From assembly GCA_024803745.1 (NCBI GenBank), contig JANJXV010000160.1:1556001-1620000 (forward strand): a DNA stretch of 64,000 nt. The letters are read 5' to 3'. Numbering within the stretch: the first letter of the stretch is position 1; every line of letters begins with the position of its first letter. Under the pieces are notes generated by a model. It had not been told where the DNA came from and did not search any database. It was given only the letters and a program-made list of their open reading frames with translations. The stretch comes from Megascapheus bottae. Lineage: Eukaryota > Chordata > Mammalia > Rodentia > Geomyidae. The position numbers were made by a program, and so were the translations under genes. Positions 1-11,100 of this stretch are shown here, in pieces.

Positions 1-411
1 TCTATTGGAAATCTCTGCTAGGAGAGCCTAAGGTTTCTACTGATTATGACAAATGAGGGAAACCATTGAGCCTATGTTCCTTTGAGTCTGGCTTACTTCA
101 CTTAAAATGATTTTATTCTAAGTCTTTCCATCTCCTTACAAATGGGGCGATGTCGTTCTTTCTGACAGCAGCATAGAATTCCATTGTGTATAAATACCAC
201 ATCTTGTTGATCCACTCATTAACTGCGGGGCATCTGGGTTGGTTCCATATCTTTGCTATGGTAAATAGTGCTGCAATGAACGTCATTGTGATAGTGGATG
301 TGGTATGTCCTTGTTTCTGGACAACAGGGTAAATGCCAACTAGTGGAATTGCTGGGTCATAGGGGAGCTCTAGGTTAAGTATTTTGAGGAACCACCTGTC
401 AGGAAGGCTCT
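1..411 (-). mobile_element. L1 fragment (end of ORF2 / 3' UTR region), cut by window start
   Basis: On the plus strand this reads as the reverse complement of a LINE-1 3' region. It has the familiar run 'cattgtgtataaat', then 'ggcatctgggttggttcc', then a 'gtaaatagtgctgcaatg' block, which matches the end of mammalian L1 elements. It is closely similar to 1816-2084, about 93% identical by eye over 270 bases. The element continues off the left edge, so its poly-A end lies outside the window. No open frame survives. Confidence 0.8.
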
Positions 412-904
412 TTTCCTTTGTTTTGCAGAAACTGTTCTGTATTCAAACAGAACCCTACCTGTATTAATCACTTCTGGAAAGGATTGTACTGCACCACCTA
501 GCAAAAACCCTGAGAAACTTCAGCTTCCTGAACAACTAGCTGCAAAAAACTATGAAACGTAAGTAATACATTCCTTCAGCATTTGAAATGCTCATCAACT
601 CCAGCCTTCACTCACTCTATTCATGAACAATATTCTTATGCCATCTGGTCCCTTACCTCTTGGAAAGTTAATAACCTTTGCTTCCTCTCTTACCACTTGG
701 ACACTTGGTGATTTCTTTCACATATCTTACATGCTAGCTTAAGCTCCCAGACTTAACAACAAAGAGGTTTTATTATAACAGTTCTAAACACGCATATATT
801 TTGACCATATTTATTCTTTTTTTAATCTCTGCTCCTCTTGTTCATTTCTGGTTGCGTATCAAGCTCATGATTAAAAATGAAATTAATGTCCCCTAAGATA
901 TATT

Positions 905-1420
905 CCTCTTTGTTATGGCTGGTATCTAAAATGTTGCCCCAAAGCTATATGCTAAAGATTCGATTGCCTGCTGATATGCTTTTTACAAAGTGGTGGGATC
1001 ATGAAAACTTTGTTCTCACCAAAGGATCAACCTACTCATGTGTCCATAATTTGATGAGCTATTGGGAAGGGATAAAAACTTTCCAATTTGAGCTGGGACT
1101 TAAGGTTGTTAAATGCATCCCTGAAATGTGTCCTTGTAAATGATGTTTGTTCTGCTCTCTTCTCTCTCCTATTTCTCTTCTATCTCTGCTCTCCAGTCTT
1201 CAATTCTCTTTCTCCTTCTTCCACTTCTCTCCTTTTTCTCTTCTTTCTCTCTCTCCTGCCTACTTAACGTGAATAAATGGCTTCCTCCTCCACATATTCC
1301 TGCTACCATGATGTTCTGCTTCTCCCCAAAGCAGACTGAAACTATATCCCAAAACAAATGTTGCCACCGTTAAGCTGATTTTCTTAGGTATTTTGCCATG
1401 GAGCTAGAAGGCTAGCACAT
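905..1420 (+). mobile_element. MaLR-like LTR relic (solo LTR), family uncertain
   Basis: The block begins with a 'ctggtatctaaaatgttgcccc' type start. It runs through a long pyrimidine-rich stretch (about 1150-1262) and a 'ccatgatgttctgcttc' segment. It ends with a 'cagactgaaac' ... 'ttaggtattttg' segment. This order resembles MST/MLT-type mammalian apparent LTR retrotransposons. The open frames at 877-1143 and 1140-1373 fall inside it and are not genes. No internal retroviral coding region is seen, so it is best read as a solo LTR. The exact subfamily is not determined. Confidence 0.45.
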
Positions 1421-1427
1421 TCATTTA

Positions 1428-2097
1428 CTAGCTATTTTTTCATATATTTTTATTGTGATTAATAGAAGGGTTACATTATATTCACCAGATAGAAGATGCA
1501 ATACTTCACAAACATTGATACCCTTTCTCATGTCTTGGTCCCCATTTCCCTCTCCCCACCCCTGCCCCTCATCTTGTTTTCCCTGCTTCCTTATCTATCC
1601 GATTTCAAATAACTAAATAAGCATATATACACTATATCCGATAACAAGGTGAAATACTGTAACAATATAAGATAGCAGAGGGACAGCAAAAGAGATGAGA
1701 GATAACATAGTACATTAAAGACAACAATCACTCATTATATGGCTTGTGTTTCTATATCCTGGAGGTCCTTTCATGTAGTGTCATACTATGTGACCTTGTG
1801 TATCTAGGTTTTGCTCTATTGGAAATCTCTGCTAGGAGAGCCCAAGGTATCTACTGATTATGACAAATGAGGGAAACCATTGAGCCTATGTTCCTTTGAG
1901 TCTGGCTTACTTCACTTAATATGATTTTTCTAAGTCTTTCCATATCCTTACAGATGGGGCAATGTCAGTCTTTCTGACAGCAGCCTAGAATTCCATTGTG
2001 TATAAATTCCACATCTTGTGGATCCACTCATCAACTGAGGGGCATCTGGGTTGCTTCCATATCTTTGCTATAGTAAATAGTGCTATCTAGATATTTT
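1428..2097 (-). mobile_element. 5'-truncated L1, minus strand, with probable target-site duplication
   Basis: The T-rich start at 1433-1457 is the reverse complement of an L1 poly-A tail. The 3' UTR follows, including a C-rich stretch near 1545-1580, and then the same L1 segment as at 1-270. The 11-base flanks 'ctagctatttt' (1428-1438) and 'ctagatatttt' (2087-2097) differ at one base and are probably the target-site duplication. That makes the insertion about 650 bases long. It was truncated at its 5' end on arrival. Confidence 0.8.
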
Positions 2098-3837
2098 CTT
2101 TACCACTGTTTGCAATACTTCATTGATATTATCTCAGAGGCACACTCTGACTCAACTTTCAGATCTTAATGATTCTTTTATTTCTTTACACAAATAAAAT
2201 TTTCCATTGTCATTCAACTCTTCTACTCAGTAATCTTCAGTAGCTCTCTATTTCATCCAATAATAGGCCAAAATTTCTCCTGAACCAGGAAACAGAAACT
2301 TAAGTCTCTGAGCTAGCTAATTAAACTTCTAAATTTCAAAATCACCATCTATGCATATGTGTGGACATTTATATAGTAATATTCAAATGGTAAAAGATTC
2401 TTTATAATCTTTTCTATTCACCTAATGAATTATTCCCATCATCATATACTCTTCTACTCCTTGGTTATGATTCCCACTGTGATATCATTAACAATTCGTT
2501 ATGGATCCCATTTCTTCTAAGTTTCTCTTCTTTCTACTTAGGATGGTTTTCTCACACCAGTAACCTTATGTTTGACCTAATTTTGATACGATTTTCTGAC
2601 CCTGTTCGAGAGCTCAGACATCAAAAAGATATTCACCATCTTTCTAGAAACTGGCTTTGGTTTAACCCTAAAATGAGTAAATAGGTGTTCTTCATGAACT
2701 GCACTCAAAGCTTACTTGCTACTTAAAGCAAGACCTCAAAAACATCACAACTCATAAAATCAATAATATCACAGAGTTCTTTTGTAAAGAACTTCAAGCA
2801 TTTACATATATGCAATGAAACTGATGTGCAGTCAAAATGACAGAAACAGATGGTTCTGCCATCACTTTATATGACACTTGTTTCTCCAGGCAGGTGAACA
2901 GAAGGAACCAGTGGTAGAAGGTGAAAAGGGTCTTGCAATTTAGAACCCACTGAAGTATAAAATGCCACCAAACTTGTCTCAAATTAAAACACATTTTAGT
3001 TTCTTCATTTGAAATCCTATACTGGGTAAGATTAAAAATCTCATAACTACCCAGATTTAAACTCTGAGCTTCTGATCATCCGAGGCCTGAAAATACTGGT
3101 TTGTGATGAACAGGTCTTAGGGAAACAGAAGGGGCATTTCCAATTCAAGATAAAACTATATCCATTGAGAATCTATATAACTGTCCAAACAAGAGTTTTC
3201 AAGATAAAATATCCAATTTATTTTAAAGTAAGATGTTTTAAATGTTCATATTCACCAAGTTTCACCAACTTACATATTCCTTTATTTAACAGTGATTTAT
3301 TGATAAGAAATAATACAGTATAATGAACAGAGCACAATATCTGGTATTGTATACCTTGGGTTTCCTTTCCTACCTCCCCTACTTGTTGATTCTGTAGAAC
3401 TATAGTCCTGGAATAGAAGCCTGGCTTTATAAGATTCACTTTTCTCTACTGTCATGAAGCAGAATGTAGCATGTAAGTCCAGACAGTATTTGGCATTTTC
3501 TGAACAACTAAGTATAAACTCACCTCCTTCACTCACGTTCCTTCTCCTGCCATGTCCTATTATGCACATGTTGAGCACACTTCAACTCCAAAGTTCAGAG
3601 TGTGAAAAAGTTCAAACTTTATACTTAATGCTATGAATATTATCTCTCAGCCCAGAAAGCAGAATCACAATTCTGCCATTCTTTGGTGTCACTACTTTTC
3701 ATCATTCACACTGCAGCTTAAATTTTGCACCCAAGAAAAGTCAAAACTTCCTGCCTACTAGCACATGGTGAATATTAATCCTTAGCGTCCATTCTTTCTT
3801 TCACAGTGTGTATCAATACTCCACTACCTAAATATAA

Positions 3838-3838
<1 letters not shown>
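2098..3838. other. AT-rich unique sequence, no recognised feature
   Basis: I recognise no repeat, exon or RNA gene here. The open frames of 60-93 codons on both strands (for example 3297-3578) have no recognisable family and overlap one another, as expected by chance. Confidence 0.5.

Positions 3839-3840
<2 letters not shown>

Positions 3841-3889
<49 letters not shown>
3841..3889. repeat. (TG)n microsatellite
   Basis: An almost perfect run of about 24 TG dinucleotides with no interruptions. Cys-Val open frames that cross it are artefacts of the repeat. Confidence 0.97.
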
Positions 3890-3890
<1 letters not shown>

Positions 3891-4781
3891 TAAGAGGCCT
3901 GGAAACACATTTTTCTTGGTATATCTATCTGGCAATTCTCCTTGGAGCTTCCTCACTCATTTCTGTGTCCATCTTTATATGGTTCTCTTCCCTCAGGATT
4001 CCTATGTCCAACTGTCCTTCTCCCTTCTCTAAAAAGATATCCAGTCCTTAGATTGATGGCTCACAGTCATTGGTAATCATCTCATGCTAACTGCATCTGC
4101 TATGACTGTTTCCAATAAGGTTTCAGTCACAAGTACAGGATTAACACTGGAAAGCACCAAGGAAAGCTTAGCACCCTTTTGGAGTAACCAAGGAAAAATA
4201 TAAGCCAAAATGAATCTAACCATGATAGCTTTCTTTTGTCTTCTACTTTCAATATTACCCATGTGATTAGTAATAACATAACTCACTAATTTGTAATTTT
4301 CTTCTATCTATAGTTGGTTCCAGTTGGAAATGGAAGTGATGGGTTGCGCTCTGGCTTAGTGAATTAACCCTATTTTTGATCAACTTTCCATAAAATCTAA
4401 CTAAAAGTGCCTATATTATAGCAAATTTGATAATTAAATGATATTTTAAGAGCCTGGAGAAACTGGTAACACTAAACAGTTATCTACTGGATGGGACCCA
4501 AAAAGTGATTAATGTTACCTACCCATCATGCCCAAGTCCTGGAGTGCTAAAGCACTCCAGTTCTTGTATCTGGGTCAGACTTGATCAACGTCCAAAATAA
4601 ATTAAAAATATAGAAAACATTTTTAACAATATTGTCCATTCAGCCCTTAAGAACAATTGAAGTTTGCACTGCTAATTCTGATGAAATAACAAAAAAGACC
4701 ATAATGAAAATATACGCGCAGTCTAAAAGATTTGCAATAGAGCAAAATCTTGATACATAAGGACATATAATGTGAAGCTTA

Positions 4782-5030
4782 TTGAAAGGACCTCCAGGAT
4801 GGTGAAACAAAAGCCATATAATGAATGATTGTTGTCCTTAATGTACTATGTTGTCTCTCATCTCCTTTGCTGTCCCTTGGTTATCTCATATTGGTATAGT
4901 ATCTCACTTTGTTATCTGATATATTGAATTTATTTGTATTTGGATATTTGAAATTTGATAGGGAAGGGGGGAAAACCAAGACGGGTGGGGGGTGTGGGGG
5001 GGGAGGGAAACGGGTACCAAGACATGTGAA
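4782..5030 (+). mobile_element. L1 3' UTR fragment, plus strand
   Basis: This is the sense-strand version of the L1 3' UTR seen in reverse at 1439-1800, 15468-15790 and 57894-58084. It starts at 'ggacctccaggatgg' and continues through 'ccatataatgaatgattg'. It then enters the G-rich tract at 4983-5007 and 'gtaccaagacatgtgaaag', where it stops before the expected poly-A end. The 3' terminus is therefore missing. The G-rich tract is the polypurine part of the UTR. Confidence 0.8.
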
Positions 5031-7584
5031 AGACATTTGTTTCAGAGTTCATTTGTTGGACTTATGCTAGGAAAAATCAACTAATGGCGATGCAGACAAT
5101 AAAATATGAGGATTTACCTATCAAACAGCTTGAAAAACATTAAGAAACATTTTAGTAAAGTGCTTATACTTATTTTTAATCAGTCAGAATTTCATTTCAA
5201 TATCAAGGCACCCTTCACAAACTTATGAAATCCCTGATGACTAAAGTACAACAAGATTCTGCAGGAAAAGGTAACACACCTAAGAGACTGTGATGAAGGG
5301 GTGGATGAGCCATGGCGTAGAAATCTAAGAGCAGAACAGCATAGATAGTCTATCAACTCCAGCTGGAGAGTGTTGTTTGCTTCTGTTTTCAGGGACAGAG
5401 TTCATGAATCATCCCATCAGTTTTTAAAACTTCAATCAGAGAAGTCAACTATTTGATGTGCAATCTTTATTTTCTTCTTTTTTTCCCACCCAAACCATAA
5501 TATAGTGCAGAAAGAATATGTGTGTGAGGGATGCAAATAATAATCGCTACACCAAGTCGTCTTGGTGTTGACAGAAAAAAAAAGAAGAATTCCAGCAGCA
5601 ATGTGTGAATCACGGGGAAACCATTACTGATGTGGCCAGTTCAGGTCACTGTGTTTTCAGATTGGCGGCCACACAGAGCCTCCACAGTTCAAGTCCCATC
5701 TGACACGCACACATGCACTCTGGATCACTCAAAATAAAAACTGCTCTCCCTACACTTGTCTGTCTCCATGAGGTCAGCATTAAATAACTATTATGTCTGG
5801 CATAAAGAGCAATGGCTGCTCTTTTTTTCAAATGCCACCAGTTCCCATTTTAAAGTAAATGCCATTTGGTCAAAAATATGTATTCGTCTTGAAATCTGAT
5901 AGGACTGAGTTGCAAAGCACTTCTGATTTTGTGCTCAGAGTACTTTTGTGGGGAAATTGCCACTACCCACTCAGGCCTCTAGGGCCCCAGAGCTCAGGAA
6001 TCGCTGAGCTCTGTCATTCTCGCCTACTTCTGCTGATTCCATGAGCCTTAGTGCCACCTCTGTCCATCATCATAGCATGTCTCTAATGTGTCTTAAATTT
6101 TTTCAAATGAAAATAGAATGACATACAATGATAATTTTTATAGTAACTGTAAATTTACATTATTTTATTAATAAAAATCAATTGTGCAAGCCTCATGTAT
6201 TACTGTTATACTGGACCCCAGTAATTATGAATACTGTCAATCTACCTTCTATTAGTAACATTATTCTGGAATTTTAGGGTTATTTTTAACCATTTTAGAA
6301 CATATTAGTTTTACAAGTTCTCATTTACATACACACATACATACATAAGACAAACCCAAGTAAACCTTGCTTCTGATGTCTCTCTCTGTCTCTCTCTCAT
6401 CTCAACACAACCCCCTTTCTTAAAACATTTATCAGGAAAACACTGACTAACACACTGAATTCATAACCTAACTTTGGGGATTGAAACTTCTTCCTACAAT
6501 TACTTAATAAAAACAAATATTGTTAAAACCATTATCAATGCTTTGTTTTCCTGCTAGCATATAAGTACTCTATCAAATTCTGAAGTACTTGTTTTTTGAA
6601 TACATACCAAGAATATGGCTAGCATTTGGCAGAGGAAGTGGATGAATATCTTAGTTTCCAGAATGCCTCTCTCTATACCCCTATGAACATTTCTAATTAG
6701 GGTTATGGCAACACTTGATAAATGTTCCAGGTTTCATACCCTGTAATCATCAGATTCTCATATGATTGGATAAAAAGATATTTGCATGATACACATGAAG
6801 CTGCCAAAATCTCTGACTGCTTAGTGCAACATCAAAGTAGATGGATGTGGTCCTGGGAAGGTAAAAGACAGAAAATTCCAAAATACTATGTCCCTCATTA
6901 TAGCATCAGGTTCCGAGATTTTCCCTCAGTTCCCTCAACTTGAGAAAGTTACCAAGGGAATTGCTGATAACAGTATGACTCTTCTTTATAACTGCAGGGA
7001 ACCTCAGGAGAGCAGTCATTATGTTTTCCAACTGTTTAAAAATAATTTCCTTTCTATAGCTGAATTTTTAATGTTTACTATCTGTAAAAGATGGTTTTAA
7101 TGTACACGAAAGATGGAAGGCAAATTATCAGGAACTGCCCCTTCCCCTGGGAATTTCTATTTATAATGCGAAAGACATGAACATGAATGTAACTTCAATA
7201 GGAGTACATGAAGACATTAAATTTTAGGTAACAGAAGATCAATAGAAAGGTTATGCCAGACGTGAGGGAGAAAGAATCAAACCTGCTTGTGAGAACCTCA
7301 GAAGAGAACAAAGTGTAGACTTTGAAAGAGTGAACCAGAACTCACTGGGAGGATTTCAAAATGGAGGAAATCACTGAGTAGAACTTAGGCCAAGTTCTCA
7401 GGAAAGGGGAGATCATAGGCAATGACTGGAGGCCAAAAAGACTGAAGAAAGGAGTGAAAATGAAAATCAAAAAATAGGCCAATTCTACATCTGAAAAAAC
7501 ACTCAACTCAAATACATTATCCTCTACAATGATGCAGTAAAGAAAAAGATCATGTTAGGAAAAGAACTGTAAAATCTTTTTTGT
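5031..7584. other. AT-rich unique sequence, no recognised feature
   Basis: There is no supported gene. A short 'acatacacacatacatacata'-like simple repeat lies near 6330-6350 and a short TC-rich run near 6380-6400. The small open frames (5646-5831, 6722-6943, 6888-7100) are unrecognised. Confidence 0.45.
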
Positions 7585-7680
7585 TACCTCCCAAACTGTA
7601 AGTGAAAAGTCCAGCCTTCTTCCATTCAAATTGTTTGTCTCAGGTACTTATCACAGCAGTGACCAACTGACTGACACCTT
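7585..7680 (+). mobile_element. Possible LTR 3'-end relic
   Basis: The stretch 'caaattgtttgtctcaggta' followed by 'cacagcagtgacc' and 'actgactgacacc' resembles the 3' end of mammalian LTR relics of the type seen near 1370-1415. It is short and diverged, and the call rests on one remembered pattern. Confidence 0.3.
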
Positions 7681-7974
7681 ATCTCTTTTTGTTTCTTCTC
7701 TGAGTCACTGTACTCTAGCAGTATTGACAACTTCACTGTCTTGAAATAGACCTAAAGCATTTTGAGTCTACCATTTCCTCTGCTGGGAACATTCACACTC
7801 AAAGTATTTGATATCCTTGTAACAATTCCATTCCTGACAACAGCTTGGCCTTTCATCAAATGTGACATTGTTTGCTGAAACCTCCCCTGATTCATCCTTT
7901 TAAAAATTCCCTATGCTCTCTTTTTCACCTGTTGCTCTATAACCTAGGTAACTTATTTGATTATGAACATACCT

Positions 7975-8140
7975 ATGTCTATCTATAAATATGTATACCA
8001 CATTCATCTTTTAATTTTTGTTTTCATGAGGGCAGGAATCTCCTTTTATCTGTGTCTGTTCACTTCTGAATCTCTGAAATAGTTGTTTGGCACCTGGCAG
8101 ACATTCAATTACTATTTTATAACTTAAGAAACAAATAAAT
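7975..8140 (+). mobile_element. L2-like 3' end (ancient LINE)
   Basis: The order 'gagggcaggaatctcc', 'tctgtgtctgttcactt', 'ggcacctggcagacattcaa' matches the typical 3' end of mammalian L2 elements, which reads as a gagggcagg start, a tgcctggcacat middle and a tcaata end. The 97-codon open frame on the other strand (8011-8304) is covered largely by this relic and is not a gene. Confidence 0.5.
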
Positions 8141-11100
8141 GGGTCAACCTGAATGAGGTTAAAATACCTCATTAAGATCATTAAGATAAAATTAAAAGTG
8201 TCAGAATACTCTATGCACATGTATGTACATGAAAAATGTGGCTTTCTGTGATTGGTTTGGGATGGCAGGGAAGGGTTTGGGATGGCAAGGAGGGAGAATA
8301 ACAAAAAGGACGAGTATGCTTATGTGGACATGTCAATGTTAATGATGTCTGCAAAAAGGGACACTTTCCAGAAGAAAGTTCTATTATAAGATGCTCAAAA
8401 ATGTAATTTTAAGGCCATTTGTGGAGCTGGATTCTGCATGCCAGGGGTCATCAGGACTGACATAGGTGAGAAGCTGTATGACCTCTCCACTCAGGTGTCT
8501 GCAAAGGTGTGAAGGGTGAGATAACCCAGCAGTTTAGTGTAGCAGTTTTCAAGCTGTTCTGTTTACCCAGGGGTAGCCATTTTGAGCAGAATATTAACTA
8601 AAATAATACAGTAAGTATGATCGAGTTCCTTTTGGTCCAGAGCTACTTAAAATTAAACTAAGGGTATTTCACATCCAGAATTTTCTGGCAATGACAAGGG
8701 TGAAGAAAAATTACCAAAGGCTGAACTCAAAGAAATTAGTCTGTATTTTGCAGTTCCTATTCTCAAAGATATTGGCAGAAACATTTAATCATATGTGATC
8801 CAAAATATTTAGCTTTGGTGTTATTCACATGTTTTATTTATTATTTATATATGTTACTTACAAATTACAAGGTGTTCCTACACAGATTCTTGATACTGAT
8901 ATTATAAAGGGGAAGTCTAGCATTAGGTAGGAACCTGTGTGATATCACAAAGAAGAATATACAGAAACATACTTAGTCAGATAAACAGATAGGAGTACAC
9001 TCCACACATTCATCTCGGTAAATTTTCACTGAATGAGTGGCAACATTTTGAAAGAAAATATTTAGTAGAAGGTTGTTACCTACTGTCACAATTGCTACCC
9101 TCAAACACTAGATAGTAACAGCGAAGTCCAGCTACTGATTTAGACTGACTCAGACAAATTTCATACAAGTCAATTTTCCTCAACACTTCAGTGCCATACA
9201 CCACAGCAAATGTTTATACTCACAAAATTTCCATAAGTCAGTGTGTACTCTTACCTTACGCTGTGTCGTTCAGTATTTTTTTTACAAACTAAAGTATTAT
9301 AGAGAGTATTTTCGCATTGTTATTATGTGTTTTACTTTAGTATTTGTGTATATTTATCATTTATACAACTGAAATTGTAGGGGAGTGTTTTGGTTTTTCA
9401 GGTGTCCACACCCCACCTGCTCATTCTCTCCCTCATATTACTAGGCAGAGGTGATATTTCAAGTAAACATGCAGAGCTTCTGTTTGCCAAGGATATTTAA
9501 ATATTTTCATGATGATAACTTTATTTGGAAGCCAATTCTTTAAAAAGCCTTTAACCAGTACTCCAGATTTCCCAGCCTAGTATGTTTTTCCAGTAATTGC
9601 ATATAAACGCATAGAGACAATTGCATGCTGATGCACTCTGACTGTTACAAGGCCCTGAGCCCAACTCTGAATTCCAAAGGTAGGTTCAGCATCACCTAAA
9701 ACATACATTGAGTTTAAGGGAAAAAAATTCCTGAAAGAAACTAAAGAAGGCTCACTACTCCCCTAACTTACAACTAAATATACACAAAAACAATGGTAAT
9801 ATGCCAAGTGAGAAAACCCCAAATCAACTCAGACCCGGTGATCATAAGGCCAGTGGGATGTGTGCACTGCACTGCACTGCTGGCCACGGCCACTGGGCTA
9901 GACCTCGTCCAGGTGAGGAAGAGGCTCCTTCTGATACGCTCTCCACAACTCACACGCAAGTCATTCCATACATGAGAGCACGTCTGTTTTCTTCACAACT
10001 GTTATCTGGGAATAGAGCTATCTTCTTCCTAAAACTATTATAAAGGACTTCAAACTCCCAGAAAAAAATAGAACTATTAGTGTTTTCTGGCATTTTTACA
10101 TTTGTGTTATTTAAATGTAAGAAAGAAAATGTTACTTTCTATAAGAATGCCTCCTAAATATAACAAAGCAAAAGGGCTAAAGAGACCAGGCCGAGCAGGA
10201 TTCACAATCTTCCCAGGGCTAGAAGTTCAGCAATAATGTTTGCCTAGCAAGCAAATCCTAGAGCTGCCAAATAGAAAACAAGCAAAACCTTTTCCAATTG
10301 TATTCCCTCTGAAACATTTAAAACTTCTGCCCAATGACAATCCTTCCTGAAAAGGCCTTCTGAGGTCAGAGATACTTAGAACTGTGCGGAAGTATCAAGT
10401 CACATGGGAACAATGCATCGATGCAGGTCTTATTACTTGTGATTAGAGTCAGATAACTAACCTCACACTATGACTTCTAATAAACATTTCTATACTATAC
10501 TATAGTATTCTTGAAAGAACTCATACTGCTTTACACAAAACATCTGCAGCTGTGAGGAGGAAAATGTCCACTGACTCACACTGGAGTTGGGGTATTTTGA
10601 CATCATTTTCAAGGTAAGCAAACAGAGAGAGGTTAAATGACATTGGAAGGTCACATGTTTCCTCTTTCTGAAGGAAGATGATGGTTGCGTTGCAAATAAA
10701 GAGAACTTCAACCAGAGAGAATTAGTGGAGCAGTCACAATTTGACCTTTCACCCTCTGACTGTAGCAAGCTATTAGAATTGTGTATATATGTCATCGTTA
10801 TACTATTGCATGAGAAATGAATTAACTAATTTCCATGCTGATACTCGTGCTGCTAGAAAATCATGCTTCCATTCAATTTTACATAAAAGTATACCAATGA
10901 ATTTAGACTGTTCTACTAAATCTCATGTAATGTTAAGATTTTTATTATGTCAGGTAACTGAAACCATGTTCCCCATACTTCAGAATTTAACATATCAGAA
11001 AGCATGGAGAAGATACACAAATGTGTAGCTAAGTTGACAAAACTCGGGTTCCTTCTGAATTACTGTTATGTTTTTACTGCTGTCCCTGTAAGTCAGCAGT

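Noticed and set aside
877..1373. Open frames of 88 and 77 codons
   Set aside because: They lie in a MaLR-like LTR, which is non-coding.
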